From assembly GCA_023248415.1 (NCBI GenBank), contig JAHFEP010000122.1:1-8245 (forward strand): a DNA stretch of 8,245 nucleotides, in the 5' to 3' direction. The stretch is from Nitrospirota bacterium (GTDB lineage Bacteria > Nitrospirota > CAKKRA01 > 9FT-COMBO-42-15). This document shows positions 1 through 7,336 of the stretch, piece by piece (within the stretch, counting starts at the first letter, position 1; each line of letters opens with the position of its first letter). Below the pieces are notes generated by a model that did no database searches, was not told the DNA's origin, and was given only the letters and a program-made list of their open reading frames with translations. A program made the position numbers and the translations under genes.

Positions 1-2790
1 TGTCGGTGAACCAGTTAAGATTATCTCCGTATTCCAACCTTCTGCGGCCATGAATGAATATGTTTGGATATTCCTTTTTTTCAAAAAAGAAATAATGATT
101 GCCTCTAATAGGACATTTTCAAATGACTTGCTTACATCAGCGACAATATGCAAGGTGTTTACATCTGTTATAAGTTGCCTTGTCTTTTGCCAACCTTCTG
201 AAAAAGATAAAGACTTCGGGACTATATATGTAGCAATTGCATTTTCCTTTACCAGCTTTGATGCAACTTCTATAAAGAAAGAAGCAGAATTCTTTTGTCT
301 GTCATAGTAGGAATATGTTTCAACGATTTTCTGCAATGTCTGATCATCCATATCTGCGCCATACGGCGGATTCCCAATCACAACATCAAATCCCCCCTCA
401 CCCCCCGATAAATACTTCGGGGGCAGGCTCTTACCCTCTCCCGCAAGGGGCGAGGGGCTTTTGATGCCAAACATCCATTCAGGGTCAAACCAGTCGGCAG
501 AGGTGTTCTGGTCGTAGGGGTCAAATTGGACAATCTTCTCTGCTGTTGATGGAAGCCAGCCCTCGTGTTTTAAAGCCTCTGCTAATTGCCTGCGGAGCTT
601 TTTATCATCCCTTTGACATTTGCTCTTTTGTCCCCATGTCTTTGCCTCAAAGTATTTGTGCCGAATCAATGTGATTTTTTTCTCTAAATCCAACACTGCG
701 GGACTTCTAAAGGCTAATTGCTCTGGTTTTTCAAGCCCAATAAGCGTATTGGCTGCTGTAAACTTGGTCTCAAGGTTTGGCAAAGAAAGGATGCCGTAGT
801 TTGGTTTACTCTTATCAACCTTCTGGTCTATCACAAGAGATATGAAGAATCTCAACTTGCTTATCTGCACTGCAATGGGTTGGATGTCCACTCCGTAGAT
901 ACAGTTTTCAATCAGATACAATTTGCGGGCATAATCAGGCTCGTTTGTGTTCTGGTCAAAGACATTATTAATCTCTTTGAGGCGCTGCTCCCGCTCTTCT
1001 TTGCTGCCGATCCTGAATGCATCTTCGGTTTCAGCAATTGCCTTTTGGTATTGAATTTCATACCACACTTTATTGTCAGCATCCAGTTTGTGGAGAATAT
1101 GCACAAGCTTATGAAGCATGCCCATTGGAAATGCCCCGGAGCCGCAGGCAGGGTCAAGTATTTTGATGTTATTGATAGCAGCAATGATTTCCTTTGCCTC
1201 TATCGGCGAGAATTTATGGGGTTCATCTGTGTATGAAAGAAGGTGGCGAAGACGGGATTCATTATTTTGTTTCCTATTTTCCGTCATGCCCGAAGTTCTT
1301 AATCGGGCATCCAGTTCCTCTGAATTCGGGTTAGTCTGCAAGGACTCTGGATTCCCGCTTTCGCGGGAATTACAGGAAAGAGTGTGAGAATGACGCTCAA
1401 GAGCAGTCATAAGATATGCAACAAGGGATTCATCTACCATGTAATCCACAATCTCCCTTGGCGTGTAATAGCTGCCAGTGGTTTTTCTTGCTGTGGTGGC
1501 TGTCTCAGGGTTGTAACTGGCAAGGAGGTTTTCAAAGACCTTGCCAAGGAGTTCAGGGTCAAGGGCTACCTCTTGGTCTATCGGTGTGTTTTCGTCAATA
1601 GTGAAGTTGTAATTATTCAGGATTTCAAACAGACCTTTTACCTTCTGGTTTCTGCCTAAGCCTAAAGAAGACAAGTCAACAGATGTCTCGTTTCCCTGAA
1701 AGAAGAGATAGTCTGGAATTTTCGCCTGTTTTGATGGGTTGCGGGAAAATCCATCAACATAAATAATCGTGCCATCATCATTAGGCTTGTCCAGACAATC
1801 AAACAAGCCTCCGTTCAGGAATGGTATATCTTTAAACAGTCCTATGACCTCTTTTTCATTGATAGTAAATTTATCAGCGTAGCGAAAAAGATTTTTCACA
1901 CCGTATTCATTTATGTTTTTATGAAAAGAGCCCTCTTTAACAAATCCCCTTTCATCTATCTTCTGATTAAGTGTGCCAAAAAAGAGGTTCTGGAGTATGA
2001 CGTTGTAGTAATTGGCTGATTTATTATCCCTGCAAAAGTCCTTTACAATGTTTTTTTGAAGATTTTTGTCAAATAAAGCATCAGGAATAATGCCCTTCTG
2101 ACGGATAAACCAGATAAAGATGATGCGGGTGATGAGACGGATGAGATTGATAGCATTTCGTAATTCATCATCTTTTTGCGGTTCAGCGCTGTATTTAAAA
2201 TCTTTTGGAAACTGCGCCTTATCCATTGTCCAGAAATACCAGTTGGCAATATCGGTATAGAAAGCCTTTGTTACCTTCTCAACTGAGAAGGCATCTTTAA
2301 TCTTATCTAAAGACGAAAAATCTTCTTCTCCAATTTGCTGCAAAAAGGTTTTATTGGTGTATTCCTTGCTGACAAAATAGGTAAAGCGGCGGAAGACGCT
2401 CCAGTCCCTTTTCTTGCCTAAATAGTTTGCGTATATAAGGCTGAAGCGGAAGCTGCCTTGCTCATCATAGAAAATAAAAATGCCTGCGTCAGACTGGCTG
2501 TCTTTGAGGATTTTCTTTCCCTTTTCATACTGCGCCTTTTTGCCGCTCCGCTCTGAAAGGGGCTGGCTTGCTTCAAAGGCGCAGATGAGCATCTTCTCAT
2601 CCTGTGCAAACTGGATTTCGCCGAGCTTTATCCCATTCCTGAAATTATCATCATTGTATTGGATTAAATCTTCTTTTCGTGGCGCAAAGGGGCGGTTTTT
2701 TTCGCGGAAAAAGCGGACAAACTTATCAGGAGAAAAATCTTTAATTATATCAATTAATATTTGCGTTCCATTATTACGCACTTCTGACAT
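1..2790 (-). CDS. Eco57I-type adenine-N6 DNA methyltransferase, 3' end beyond the window
   Basis: Modification subunit of a restriction-modification or defence system: it should transfer a methyl group from S-adenosylmethionine to N6 of adenine at a specific DNA site. The frame is open without a stop from ATG 2790 to the left edge (930 codons), and the same reading phase holds at the start, at NPPY and at the edge. Motifs seen: X, GSYYTPREIV (439-448); I, DPACGSGAF (546-554), the SAM-binding loop; acidic SAM-ribose motif YGVDIQP (632-638); catalytic IV, NPPY (807-810). An N-terminal domain of about 430 residues contains LSERSGKKAQY (78-88), which I associate with this family. The target-recognition region is mostly off-window. 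The start is supported by an AGG six bases upstream, inside the end of yhcG (gap 7 nt). Odd: two palindromic repeats are inserted in frame (residues 466-503 and 778-799). No convincing nuclease motif of its own is visible. The methyltransferase family is sure; the exact system type is not. Confidence 0.93.
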   Translation of the reverse strand, partial: MSEVRNNGTQILIDIIKDFSPDKFVRFFREKNRPFAPRKEDLIQYNDDNFRNGIKLGEIQFAQDEKMLICAFEASQPLSERSGKKAQYEKGKKILKDSQSDAGIFIFYDEQGSFRFSLIYANYLGKKRDWSVFRRFTYFVSKEYTNKTFLQQIGEEDFSSLDKIKDAFSVEKVTKAFYTDIANWYFWTMDKAQFPKDFKYSAEPQKDDELRNAINLIRLITRIIFIWFIRQKGIIPDALFDKNLQKNIVKDFCRDNKSANYYNVILQNLFFGTLNQKIDERGFVKEGSFHKNINEYGVKNLFRYADKFTINEKEVIGLFKDIPFLNGGLFDCLDKPNDDGTIIYVDGFSRNPSKQAKIPDYLFFQGNETSVDLSSLGLGRNQKVKGLFEILNNYNFTIDENTPIDQEVALDPELLGKVFENLLASYNPETATTARKTTGSYYTPREIVDYMVDESLVAYLMTALERHSHTLSCNSRESGNPESLQTNPNSEELDARLRTSGMTENRKQNNESRLRHLLSYTDEPHKFSPIEAKEIIAAINNIKILDPACGSGAFPMGMLHKLVHILHKLDADNKVWYEIQYQKAIAETEDAFRIGSKEEREQRLKEINNVFDQNTNEPDYARKLYLIENCIYGVDIQPIAVQISKLRFFISLVIDQKVDKSKPNYGILSLPNLETKFTAANTLIGLEKPEQLAFRSPAVLDLEKKITLIRHKYFEAKTWGQKSKCQRDDKKLRRQLAEALKHEGWLPSTAEKIVQFDPYDQNTSADWFDPEWMFGIKSPSPLAGEGKSLPPKYLSGGEGGFDVVIGNPPYGADMDDQTLQKIVETYSYYDRQKNSASFFIEVASKLVKENAIATYIVPKSLSFSEGWQKTRQLITDVNTLHIVADVSKSFENVLLEAIIISFLKKRNIQTYSFMAAEGWNTEIILTGSPT
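394..459 (-). repeat. In-frame GC-rich palindromic repeat ('SPLAGEG' type) before the NPPY motif
   Basis: About 66 nt of very GC-rich sequence in an AT-rich gene, encoding residues 778-799 (starts SPSPLAGEG, ends GGEG). Two stem-loops are visible: CCCCCGA (402-408) with TCGGGGG (417-423), and CCCTC-t-CCC (434-442) with GGG-gc-GAGGG (447-456) around a GCAA loop. Peptides of the SPLAGEG type are a familiar product of a dispersed repeat in many Gram-negative genomes. It sits between WMFGIK and GFDVVIGNPPY, where relatives as I remember them have about one residue, so roughly 22 codons have been added without breaking the frame. The exact edges are uncertain by a few bases. It is unrelated in sequence to the element at 1282-1395. 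Confidence 0.72.
1282..1395 (-). repeat. In-frame palindromic repeat element ('SRESGNPE' type) inside the methyltransferase gene
   Basis: A 114-nt block bounded by inverted hexamers, CGTCAT (1282-1287) and ATGACG (1390-1395). It contains two perfect 8-bp stem-loops: ATGCCCGA (1286-1293) with TCGGGCAT (1303-1310), and ATTCCCGC (1351-1358) with GCGGGAAT (1363-1370), loop TTTC. ATCCAG (1309-1314) and CTGGAT (1347-1352) form a further inverted pair, so the block is a nested, roughly symmetrical composite. The ATTCCC-N8-GGGAAT core is of the kind known from dispersed bacterial repeats such as neisserial dRS3. The block is exactly 38 codons, has no stop in the methyltransferase frame, and adds residues 466-503 (including SRESGNPE and LDARLR) between motifs X and I. 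Its GC-rich palindromes contrast with the AT-rich host gene. The insertion is inferred from structure; I cannot compare an uninterrupted homologue here. Confidence 0.8.
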
Positions 2791-2797
2791 AATATAC

Positions 2798-3820
2798 CTA
2801 TAACTTTATTTCTTCCATTAATTTTGCTACTTGCTCAGGTGACGGAAGCTCTTTTTTAAGATTTCTGGGGAGCTGCGTAGTTATCTTATATGTAGCAACA
2901 CCTATCGGTTTTTTTGATACTCGCAATGCGTATTCCACGATTGTTCTGCTTTTGTCTTTACATAAAATAATACCAATGGACGGATTTTCCCCTCTTTCTT
3001 TTACAGTTTCATCCAGAGCAGTCAGATAAAACTGCATCTTGCCAACATATTCAGGTAGAAACTTTCCAGCTTTAAGCTCTATAGCTACAAGACATTTTAA
3101 TCTCCGATGATACAGAAGGATATCAATGAAAAATTCACTGTCGTCAATTTCCAGCCGGAATTGGTTGCCGACAAAGGTAAACGCGCCTCCCATTTCAATC
3201 AAAAAACGGTTAACCCTGTTCATCAATGCGCGCTCAAGCTCTATCTCGCTGTGTTCGTCTCCAAGCTCAAGGAAATCAAAGGTATATTCGTCTTTTACTG
3301 CAAGCTTTGCCTGATTTTTTATTTTTTCTGACAGGGCTTTGTCAAAATTAGTCTGATTAAGCAGTGTCTTTTCGTAGGTTTTATTGTCAATCTGGTGTAT
3401 AAGGACATTTTTAGTCCAGCCAAATTTACGGGTCATGCGAATATAGAATTCTTTTTCAAGATCATCCTTGCAGCGGTCAAGGATAACCAGATGCTTTGTC
3501 CAACTGATTTCTGCAACCATTGGCTGCAGTTTTGCATTTTTTCGGTATATAGTATAAAACATCCGCATATACCAGATGTTTCTGGCAGAATATCCCTGTA
3601 TTCCGGGAAATTCTTTCTGTAAATCCTTAGCCAGATTTTCAACTATTGACCTCCCCCATCCATATTTTTCTTGACGCTCAACAATCATCCTGCCGATATC
3701 CCAGTATAATGCAATAAGTTCTTTATTTACTGCTTTTAAAGCATCATATTGCGCTCGCCTGATTCTTTCTTTTATTTCGCCTAAGAAATCAGCATAATTA
3801 TTTCGCATCATTTTTTTCAT
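2798..3820 (-). CDS. yhcG: YhcG/DUF1016 family PD-(D/E)XK nuclease-domain protein
   Basis: A 340-aa putative nuclease. The N-terminal half (about 8-160) fits the helical DUF1016 domain (YADFLGEIKERIRRAQ, ALYWDIGRMI, YSARNIWYMRMFY, ISWTKHLVIL). The C-terminal half fits the YhcG PD-(D/E)XK fold: the likely catalytic set is D233 in FFIDILLYHR, E248 and K250 in AIELK, and Q263 in KMQFYL. Length is ordinary for the family, and no key residue is missing. The start is chosen because AGAAAGG lies six bases upstream; the Met codons at residues 4 and 5 would be spaced too far. It starts 3 nt after the helicase stop and ends 7 nt before the methyltransferase start, so it belongs to the same operon. Family members often sit in restriction-modification loci, but their reaction is poorly known. 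Here it may be an extra nuclease, a specificity partner or a passenger gene; I cannot tell which. Confidence 0.92.
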   Translation of the reverse strand: MKKMMRNNYADFLGEIKERIRRAQYDALKAVNKELIALYWDIGRMIVERQEKYGWGRSIVENLAKDLQKEFPGIQGYSARNIWYMRMFYTIYRKNAKLQPMVAEISWTKHLVILDRCKDDLEKEFYIRMTRKFGWTKNVLIHQIDNKTYEKTLLNQTNFDKALSEKIKNQAKLAVKDEYTFDFLELGDEHSEIELERALMNRVNRFLIEMGGAFTFVGNQFRLEIDDSEFFIDILLYHRRLKCLVAIELKAGKFLPEYVGKMQFYLTALDETVKERGENPSIGIILCKDKSRTIVEYALRVSKKPIGVATYKITTQLPRNLKKELPSPEQVAKLMEEIKL

Positions 3821-3823
3821 AAA

Positions 3824-6800
3824 TTACCTTTCTGCCTGATTTTCTATAGCTATAATAATTTCTTTTGACAGGTCTTTCTGCCTTTCTTTCTCTTTGAGGA
3901 GATAGTCTTCTCCAAGTTCATCTTTCAGGGCTGATATTCCAATAATGGTTTTTTTACGATTGTTATCATCTGAATTTTCAAGATTGGCAATGCGGCGCAG
4001 GGTGTAGTCAGAGAGAGTGCCGTAATCAATTATATCCTCGCGCAGGGTTCTTAAAAAACCCATGTATGGCAGTAATTCTTCCCATGGATTTTTTATGAAT
4101 GTGTTGAGATTGTTCAATGCCTTTTGCTCAAGGCTCAGCTCGCTTACCGGCACAGAACGATGTTCCCTGAATTTCTTTACCTTTTCATACCACTCCCAGA
4201 ACCCTTCGCTTAATGGGAGTTTTTCTTCATCTTTATTACATACGATTTTATCAAAGACCTCTTCAAAGGCTGGCTGCTCCATCTGGCTGTCTTTTTCAGC
4301 GCCATATCGGACAGCGTGTATATACATTCTTCCTTTTTTAAGAAAGACTAAAAGCTCATTTTCATTAGACTTCTTGGCGACCTTGATACGGGAAGGGTAA
4401 TTCTTTAAATCATCAATGAGCTTGGGATGTTCCTTTTTTATTTCCAGATATTTTGCCAGCATTTTGGTATAAAAACCTTCCTGCTCCAGATTATCCGGGT
4501 TTTGCTGTATTCTCTCATACAACCCTGAAGGACTCGGTTCTTCGTCAATATCAAAGATTTTTGCGTCTTCTCCAAGTGTATTATGGATTAAAAACATCTT
4601 ATTGCCGGCAATCTCACGCGATTTCACCAACTCCGAGCCTTTTTCTGTAGGAAAGAAATTCACTAAATAAAGCTCATCAAAGACCTTTTTGCTGATACGG
4701 TTTATACGGCCTACGCGCTGGATTACGCGGACAGGATTCCATGGAATGTCATAATTAATAACCATGCCGGCGCGGTTTAGGTTAAAGCCCTCGGAAATTC
4801 TGTCAGAGGCAAGGAGGATGTCATATTCATCTTCCTGATTGTCATAAGAGGCATCAAAGTTCTTGTTTAGATGAATTATTTTTGATGTTGACAAGTCCCC
4901 GCCTATTACCAGTAGTCTTTCTCCAAACTGTTTTTTCAAGATTGGCTCAAGGTATTTGACTGTATCAAGATACTCAGAAAAAACTACTATCTTTCTTTTT
5001 GGCTCGCCCTTGTTTGGCTTTTGTTTTAATACATCCTTAATATTTCTCAATAGACAATCAGACTTGGGGTCGTTTTTAACTAAATCTAAAACTGATAGTT
5101 CTTTTAAAATATTATCAAAAAGGGTCAAGTCATCGTTTATGTGGGCAAGGAAGTCGTCTTTGTATTTCAATTTATCTAATTCATAAATCTTATGATTTTT
5201 AGGGTAATCTCCATTCCTTATTTTTTCAGAATAATCTTTCAGATATTCTTCAATCTGCTCCAAATCCAAATCATAAATCTTCTCTAAAAGTAAGCGGTCA
5301 AGGATATATCGTTGGGTTTTATTTATAAACGCAAGTACAATTTTTGTAATCTCTTTAAAGTTTTTTATGCTTTGTTCAAAAGCCCCAAAGGAGCTCTCAA
5401 AGCGTTTAACTATCAACCGCCGCATGAAGTCATACAGGTTGCGTTGCTGCTGAAACTGGAAATTTTCCTTTTCGGTTAGTTTCTCGCCAGCGACTTTTTC
5501 TCGTTCTACCTCGTATTCAAAAGGCCGATAGATGGCTCCTTTGAACAGCCCGCCTTCATCAGGGTCGCCAAAATAATGGCTGATAATCTGGTCATAAAAT
5601 TCAGACTGTTTTTTGGTTAATTCAAAAAACCATTCCTTTGGGTCTTTGAGTTTAGACAAATTTTTAACCTCATCTTTGTAGAGTGGGTTATTTTGCAGGT
5701 CAAGGCGGTTGCGCCGGATAGTAACAGGCTCTATCACATCTCTGATTTGTCTTGCAAGATAGTGTGAACGTTGTTTTACTTTGCTGAGATTTATTATTCT
5801 CTCCCCGAAAAGCCCCTCATAATAACTCTCTGCCTTTTTCCTTTTATATTCGTTCGGAGAGTTCCAATACTTCTTTATATAAGCAAGTCTGTCAAACACC
5901 CCCTTAAAAGCCCTGAACTTATCAACAAGGTTGTTTTCCAGCGTTATTGACGACTTCTTGGGCGTGATAAAGAGTTTTAACAGTGATAGAATATCGCCGG
6001 GCCTGTTGTTAAAAGGGGTGGCTGTGAGCAAAATAACAATTTTATTACGGCAGATATTTTTCAGATATTCATAATCCTTTGTATCCTGATTTCTGAAGCG
6101 GTGCGCCTCGTCTATAATTACCACCTCCATATCTTTTGCTCTGTTTGCAAAATCTGCGATGCCTTCCAAATCGCCGAGCGACCTGACTTCCCAATCATGC
6201 AGCCGAAATTCTTCGGTGTATTTGAGCCATCCGGAGTTTTTATTCCTATCACCAACAATGCCCGGCGGACAAATGACAACACCCCGCTTTTTTAATTCCC
6301 TTGCCGCTGCGCAAGCAATAATTGTCTTGCCTAAACCAACTACATCAGCGATAATTACTCCGTTATTTTTCTCTATAATTGCAAGAGCTTGTTTTACTGC
6401 GTCAAGCTGATATTTATATGGTGTGTAGCCGTTTTCTTCCAATATGTTAATCAAAGACTGCCCAACCTCTTTTTGCTCATAAGAGTCAAGATAGGTTTTC
6501 AGGACTAAAACAAAAGCCTCAAAAGGAGTAATATCTTTAACAAGGGTTTCTTTTTCAACTATCTCTATTAATCTCCTTTTAATTACATCATCTTCAGTTA
6601 TCTTTATTGCCTCATCCCATAGATTATCAAAATATTCTTCCGCATCTTCAAAGCCAAAGTCGCTTATCTCAACATTAAACTCTTCCTGTGTGGTAATTCC
6701 AGACCTTGTCAGATTACTGCTTCCTGTAATAAATAGATTCTTTCTGCCGACCTGTCCCTCTTCTAATTTAAACAGATAAATCTTGGCGTGATTTGGATTG

Positions 6801-7183
6801 TATGTCTTGCGGATTATCAGCCTGCCTTCGCTGATTAATTTGATGAAATATCTGACCTGCTGATAAAATTCCTGTGTGTCAAAATTTTCTGAGTTAAGCG
6901 ATTTTTTAACTGATTGCAGAAATTTGTAACACCTTTCTTCATCTGACAACTGATTATCCTTATCAGCAAATTCAAGGAGTCCAAAGTTTGTTTTATCTAC
7001 ATTCAAACCTACTAAAACCTTGATATTGGTATTAGGATTTTTTCTTAACCCTTCATACAACTCTCTAATCCCGGAAAAATAGAAAAATCCGACTAAAAAC
7101 TTCAACTCATCGCTTTTTTGAATTAACTCAATCAGGCGTGTTTTTAAGTTTTTTGACTCGGTGTTAGTAATAAAATTTTTCAT
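3824..7183 (-). CDS. PLD-domain (HKD) nuclease fused to an SF2/SNF2-type helicase
   Basis: A 1119-aa motor protein, probably the restriction subunit. Residues about 1-200 are phospholipase-D-like: HAK (H132, K134) and GSSNLT (154-159) form one HKD-type half-site. Residues about 250-400 are helicase lobe 1: Q259 in YTPYKYQ, Walker A DVVGLGKT (280-287), Walker B/DEAH (358-361) and motif III TATP (387-390). A long, largely helical insert (about 400-720) separates the lobes. Lobe 2 has KIVVFSEY (731-738), SDRISEGFNL (793-802) and motif VI QRVGRINRI (822-830), with R826 and R829 as the arginine-finger pair. The RapA/SNF2-like layout indicates an ATP-driven DNA translocase. All motor motifs are intact; the usual Asp after HxK in the PLD motif is not at its standard place. 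The C-terminal 250 residues are unassigned. ATG 7183 has GGAA seven bases upstream. First gene of the operon with yhcG and the methyltransferase; a promoter repeat lies about 60 bases upstream. Confidence 0.93.
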   Translation of the reverse strand: MKNFITNTESKNLKTRLIELIQKSDELKFLVGFFYFSGIRELYEGLRKNPNTNIKVLVGLNVDKTNFGLLEFADKDNQLSDEERCYKFLQSVKKSLNSENFDTQEFYQQVRYFIKLISEGRLIIRKTYNPNHAKIYLFKLEEGQVGRKNLFITGSSNLTRSGITTQEEFNVEISDFGFEDAEEYFDNLWDEAIKITEDDVIKRRLIEIVEKETLVKDITPFEAFVLVLKTYLDSYEQKEVGQSLINILEENGYTPYKYQLDAVKQALAIIEKNNGVIIADVVGLGKTIIACAAARELKKRGVVICPPGIVGDRNKNSGWLKYTEEFRLHDWEVRSLGDLEGIADFANRAKDMEVVIIDEAHRFRNQDTKDYEYLKNICRNKIVILLTATPFNNRPGDILSLLKLFITPKKSSITLENNLVDKFRAFKGVFDRLAYIKKYWNSPNEYKRKKAESYYEGLFGERIINLSKVKQRSHYLARQIRDVIEPVTIRRNRLDLQNNPLYKDEVKNLSKLKDPKEWFFELTKKQSEFYDQIISHYFGDPDEGGLFKGAIYRPFEYEVEREKVAGEKLTEKENFQFQQQRNLYDFMRRLIVKRFESSFGAFEQSIKNFKEITKIVLAFINKTQRYILDRLLLEKIYDLDLEQIEEYLKDYSEKIRNGDYPKNHKIYELDKLKYKDDFLAHINDDLTLFDNILKELSVLDLVKNDPKSDCLLRNIKDVLKQKPNKGEPKRKIVVFSEYLDTVKYLEPILKKQFGERLLVIGGDLSTSKIIHLNKNFDASYDNQEDEYDILLASDRISEGFNLNRAGMVINYDIPWNPVRVIQRVGRINRISKKVFDELYLVNFFPTEKGSELVKSREIAGNKMFLIHNTLGEDAKIFDIDEEPSPSGLYERIQQNPDNLEQEGFYTKMLAKYLEIKKEHPKLIDDLKNYPSRIKVAKKSNENELLVFLKKGRMYIHAVRYGAEKDSQMEQPAFEEVFDKIVCNKDEEKLPLSEGFWEWYEKVKKFREHRSVPVSELSLEQKALNNLNTFIKNPWEELLPYMGFLRTLREDIIDYGTLSDYTLRRIANLENSDDNNRKKTIIGISALKDELGEDYLLKEKERQKDLSKEIIIAIENQAER
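3827..3833 (-). promoter_or_regulatory. Shine-Dalgarno for yhcG overlapping the helicase 3' end
   Basis: AGAAAGG on the minus strand, six bases (TAATTT) before ATG 3820. It lies within the last codons of the helicase gene, and the spacer contains the helicase stop TAA. This decides the first of three closely spaced Met codons as the start and points to translational coupling of the two genes. Confidence 0.65.
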
Positions 7184-7237
7184 ACATCAGTTCCGCATTT
7201 GCCGATGTTGTTATGAGAGTATAAAAATTGGGCGTAT

Positions 7238-7299
7238 CTTCCCTGCATTAAATCACAGTTGCTATAGGCTGTCAAGATGATTGAAACAGAAGGGCTGGC
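7238..7299 (-). repeat. Direct repeat copy 1 (upstream of the PLD-helicase operon)
   Basis: Bases 7244-7289 are identical over 46 bp to 8011-8056. Outside this core, GGCTGGC (7293-7299) also matches 8059-8065 after one small indel, and CTTCCCTGC (7238-7246) matches 7981-7989 if 24 bases present only in copy 2 (7990-8013) are allowed for. The copies have the same orientation, are 767 bp apart and bracket the ORF6N gene. The core holds a promoter (7247-7275). An imperfect dyad, ACAG and CTGT (plus-strand sense) around CTATAG, lies between its -35 and -10. Confidence 0.9.
7247..7275 (-). promoter_or_regulatory. Sigma70-type promoter for the PLD-helicase/yhcG/methyltransferase operon
   Basis: Minus-strand TTGACA (7270-7275, perfect -35), a 17-bp spacer, then TTTAAT (7247-7252, one mismatch to the -10 consensus). 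Transcription would start near 7240 and give a leader of roughly 57 bases before ATG 7183. The spacer contains ACAG and CTGT half-sites around a CTATAG palindrome, a possible operator covering the promoter core. The element lies wholly within direct repeat copy 1 and recurs identically in copy 2. Prediction from sequence only. Confidence 0.68.
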
Positions 7300-7336
7300 T
7301 TTGCTTTTTGCTGTTGCTACAATGACGGGACTGCTC

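Noticed and set aside
718..1236. A 172-codon plus-strand open frame
   Set aside because: It is antisense to the methyltransferase SAM-binding region, which has conserved motifs in the other strand, and its own protein has no recognisable features. Shadow frame.
1282..1395. Reading this block as an insertion sequence
   Set aside because: It is only 114 bp, encodes no transposase and has no clear target-site duplication; a miniature palindromic repeat fits better.
1..2790. Suspicion that the methyltransferase gene is broken, because only short complete frames are seen there
   Set aside because: Codon-by-codon reading from ATG 2790 keeps one phase through motifs X, I and IV to the left edge with no stop. 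It only looks broken because its stop lies outside the window.
1..7183. Assignment to BREX or DISARM
   Set aside because: No PglZ, BrxC, BrxL, DrmA or DrmB gene is in view. The helicase-methylase pair is compatible with class 1 DISARM, but the fused PLD domain and the yhcG in the middle are not diagnostic, so the system is left unnamed.
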